A DNA stretch of 6,056 nt from Erysipelotrichaceae bacterium UBA1783. Its GTDB lineage: Bacteria > Bacillota_I > Bacilli_A > Erysipelotrichales > Erysipelotrichaceae. Shown piece by piece: positions 4,946 to 6,056 of the stretch; within the stretch, counting starts at the first letter, position 1; every line of letters starts with the position of its first letter. The position numbers and the translations under genes were made by a program. A model generated the notes under the pieces. The model was given only the letters and a program-made list of their open reading frames with translations. It ran no database searches and had not been told where the DNA came from. The DNA lies in contig DCGH01000037.1 in NCBI GenBank assembly GCA_002315205.1, positions 1,216 through 7,271 on the forward strand, in the 5' to 3' direction.

Positions 4946-6056
4946 TTATTTTACTCCTGCAATAAATAGCTCTTTATCTGTACTCTTTTCAATTAGTTTT
5001 CTTAAATCCTTTACTGAAACTAGTTTTGTTATAAAGGAATTGGAAGAAATTCTTTCATCAATTATCTCTTTAAAGATATCGATCTCTTCGGTTCGAATAT
5101 AGAAACGATCCATTAAAATCTCATCATCATTACCAATTCCGTTACCTTCAATAACAAATGGAACTCCCTGTTTAATTTTCAATAAATCAGCAATCACATT
5201 CTTAGCGGTTGGAAGCTGTCCAGCACCCTGACCAGAAATTGCTGCATGCTGCATTGAATAGCTGTTTAGCTCAAAGCAATTGTAATTCTTTTTAATTGAA
5301 TATAAAACATCTTCACTATCGACAAAACGAGGATATACAGCAATTGCCTTTTTATTTCCATCATTACTGCTTTGTCCTACTAAAGCACATCTGTAATTAT
5401 TCTCTTTACAATATTGAATATCAGCATCATTTAAATAACGAATACCCTTAATTAGCATATTCTCAATATCAAATACACCATCATAAGCGACATTAGCTGA
5501 TAAGCAAGTCTTATTAGCGGTATCTACACCATCAATATCATCCGAAGGATCAGCTTCTGCATACCCAGCAATCTGAGCCTGCTTCAAGGCTTCAGCAAAT
5601 GAGGTATCGCTGCAGAATACACTATCTAAAATGTAATTGCTGGTACCATTCATTATACCCTTAAAGCTATCAATACTTTCCTGATTCTTCATAGCATATA
5701 GCATTTCTAGCCAGGCAATACCCCCACCAACAGATGCAGCAAATCTTAACTGAACATTTCTTTCTTTAGCAATTGCACTCAGTTCACTATAATACTTCGC
5801 TAGCATTTTCTTATTGGCTGTTACAACATTTTTACCAGCAAGTAAAGCTGACTTAACGTAATCATAGGCTGGGCGATAACCACCAATACATTCAACAATA
5901 GTATCTACAGAATTATCATTATTTATTATATCGTAGTCTGCGACCATGATTTCACTGTCACAAACCTCTTTTCTTGATCTTAAAATATACTTTACGGTTA
6001 TTTCGTATTCTGGATGCTTATCGCAAAGTATCTTTACTCCTTTACCAACTGTTCCA
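4946..6056 (-). CDS. hom: Homoserine dehydrogenase (partial, 5' end outside the window)
   Basis: It reduces aspartate semialdehyde with NAD(P)H to homoserine, the precursor of threonine and methionine. The frame is open to the window edge, giving 369 visible residues that begin inside the nucleotide-binding motif (GTVGKGV, visible 1-7). An in-frame ATG at 5945-5947 is therefore internal; no ribosome binding site precedes it. Other motifs are ECIGGYRPA (55-63), VVTANKKMLA (77-86), ASVGGGI (107-113), GTSNYIL (137-143) and the catalytic block EADPSDDIDGVDTANK (167-182), ending in the presumed catalytic Lys182. GQGAGQLPTA follows (275-284). Probably about 10 N-terminal residues are missing. The C-terminus is short (about 75 residues after the last core motif) and has no recognisable ACT domain. 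It is the first visible gene of the operon; the promoter lies outside the window. Confidence 0.95.
   Translation of the reverse strand, partial: GTVGKGVKILCDKHPEYEITVKYILRSRKEVCDSEIMVADYDIINNDNSVDTIVECIGGYRPAYDYVKSALLAGKNVVTANKKMLAKYYSELSAIAKERNVQLRFAASVGGGIAWLEMLYAMKNQESIDSFKGIMNGTSNYILDSVFCSDTSFAEALKQAQIAGYAEADPSDDIDGVDTANKTCLSANVAYDGVFDIENMLIKGIRYLNDADIQYCKENNYRCALVGQSSNDGNKKAIAVYPRFVDSEDVLYSIKKNYNCFELNSYSMQHAAISGQGAGQLPTAKNVIADLLKIKQGVPFVIEGNGIGNDDEILMDRFYIRTEEIDIFKEIIDERISSNSFITKLVSVKDLRKLIEKSTDKELFIAGVK
4954..4958 (-). promoter_or_regulatory. Ribosome binding site of lysC, inside the hom 3' end
   Basis: AGGAG on the minus strand lies 9 bases before ATG 4942-4944, within the last codons of hom. 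It confirms the lysC start and the tight coupling of the two genes. Confidence 0.7.

Noticed and set aside
4946..5947. Start of hom at the ATG at 5945-5947
   Set aside because: The frame continues upstream to the window edge and encodes the conserved GTVGKGV nucleotide-binding motif; no ribosome binding site precedes this ATG.
1..6056. CRISPR array, insertion sequence or long repeat
   Set aside because: No regularly spaced repeats, transposase-like frames or terminal inverted repeats are visible in the window.

Overview
This 6,056-base window comes from a low-GC bacterial chromosome. I read it as Bacillota (Firmicutes), probably an anaerobic clostridial or erysipelotrichial lineage. The reasons are AT-rich coding DNA, strong AGGAG-type ribosome binding sites, consensus sigma-A promoters, intrinsic terminators, and a HipA/HTH pair of the kind common in that phylum. 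The genus cannot be fixed from the sequence. All genes except one (a TetR-type regulator at 2104-2631) lie on the minus strand, so the description below runs mostly from right to left.

Right half (2652-6056): a tight minus-strand operon in transcription order hom - lysC - asd. It encodes homoserine dehydrogenase (5' end cut by the window edge), aspartate kinase and aspartate-semialdehyde dehydrogenase. Together they convert aspartate through aspartyl phosphate and aspartate semialdehyde to homoserine, the trunk of threonine, methionine and lysine synthesis. Both junctions leave one base between the stop and the next ATG. The operon ends at a bidirectional terminator shared with the convergent tetR-type gene; the stem contains both stop codons.

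Middle (1079-2631): a short-chain dehydrogenase/reductase gene (minus) diverges from a TetR-family regulator gene (plus) across 117 bases. Their predicted promoters overlap, and a small inverted repeat lies on both -35 regions, so the regulator may control the enzyme and itself. The SDR has all catalytic residues plus an unusually long segment between the catalytic Ser and Tyr. Its own terminator follows.

Left (1-1035): a tRNA-Thr(CGT)-like gene with a good acceptor stem, D-arm, encoded CCA, extended -10 promoter and terminator, but a badly mismatched anticodon stem. Beyond it is a two-gene operon of HipBA-like layout: an XRE-type HTH regulator followed by the first 135 codons of a HipA/CtkA-like kinase. 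The operon has a textbook sigma-A promoter (TTGACA-17-TATAAT) covered by a perfect 12-bp inverted repeat, the likely autorepression operator. Sampled lines of this block have lower GC (about 27%) than sampled lines of the biosynthetic operon (about 35-37%). Its position just past the 3' end of a tRNA-like gene is compatible with an accessory insertion, but this is not proven. The most interesting points are the decayed tRNA and the adjacent HipBA-like locus with its promoter-operator.
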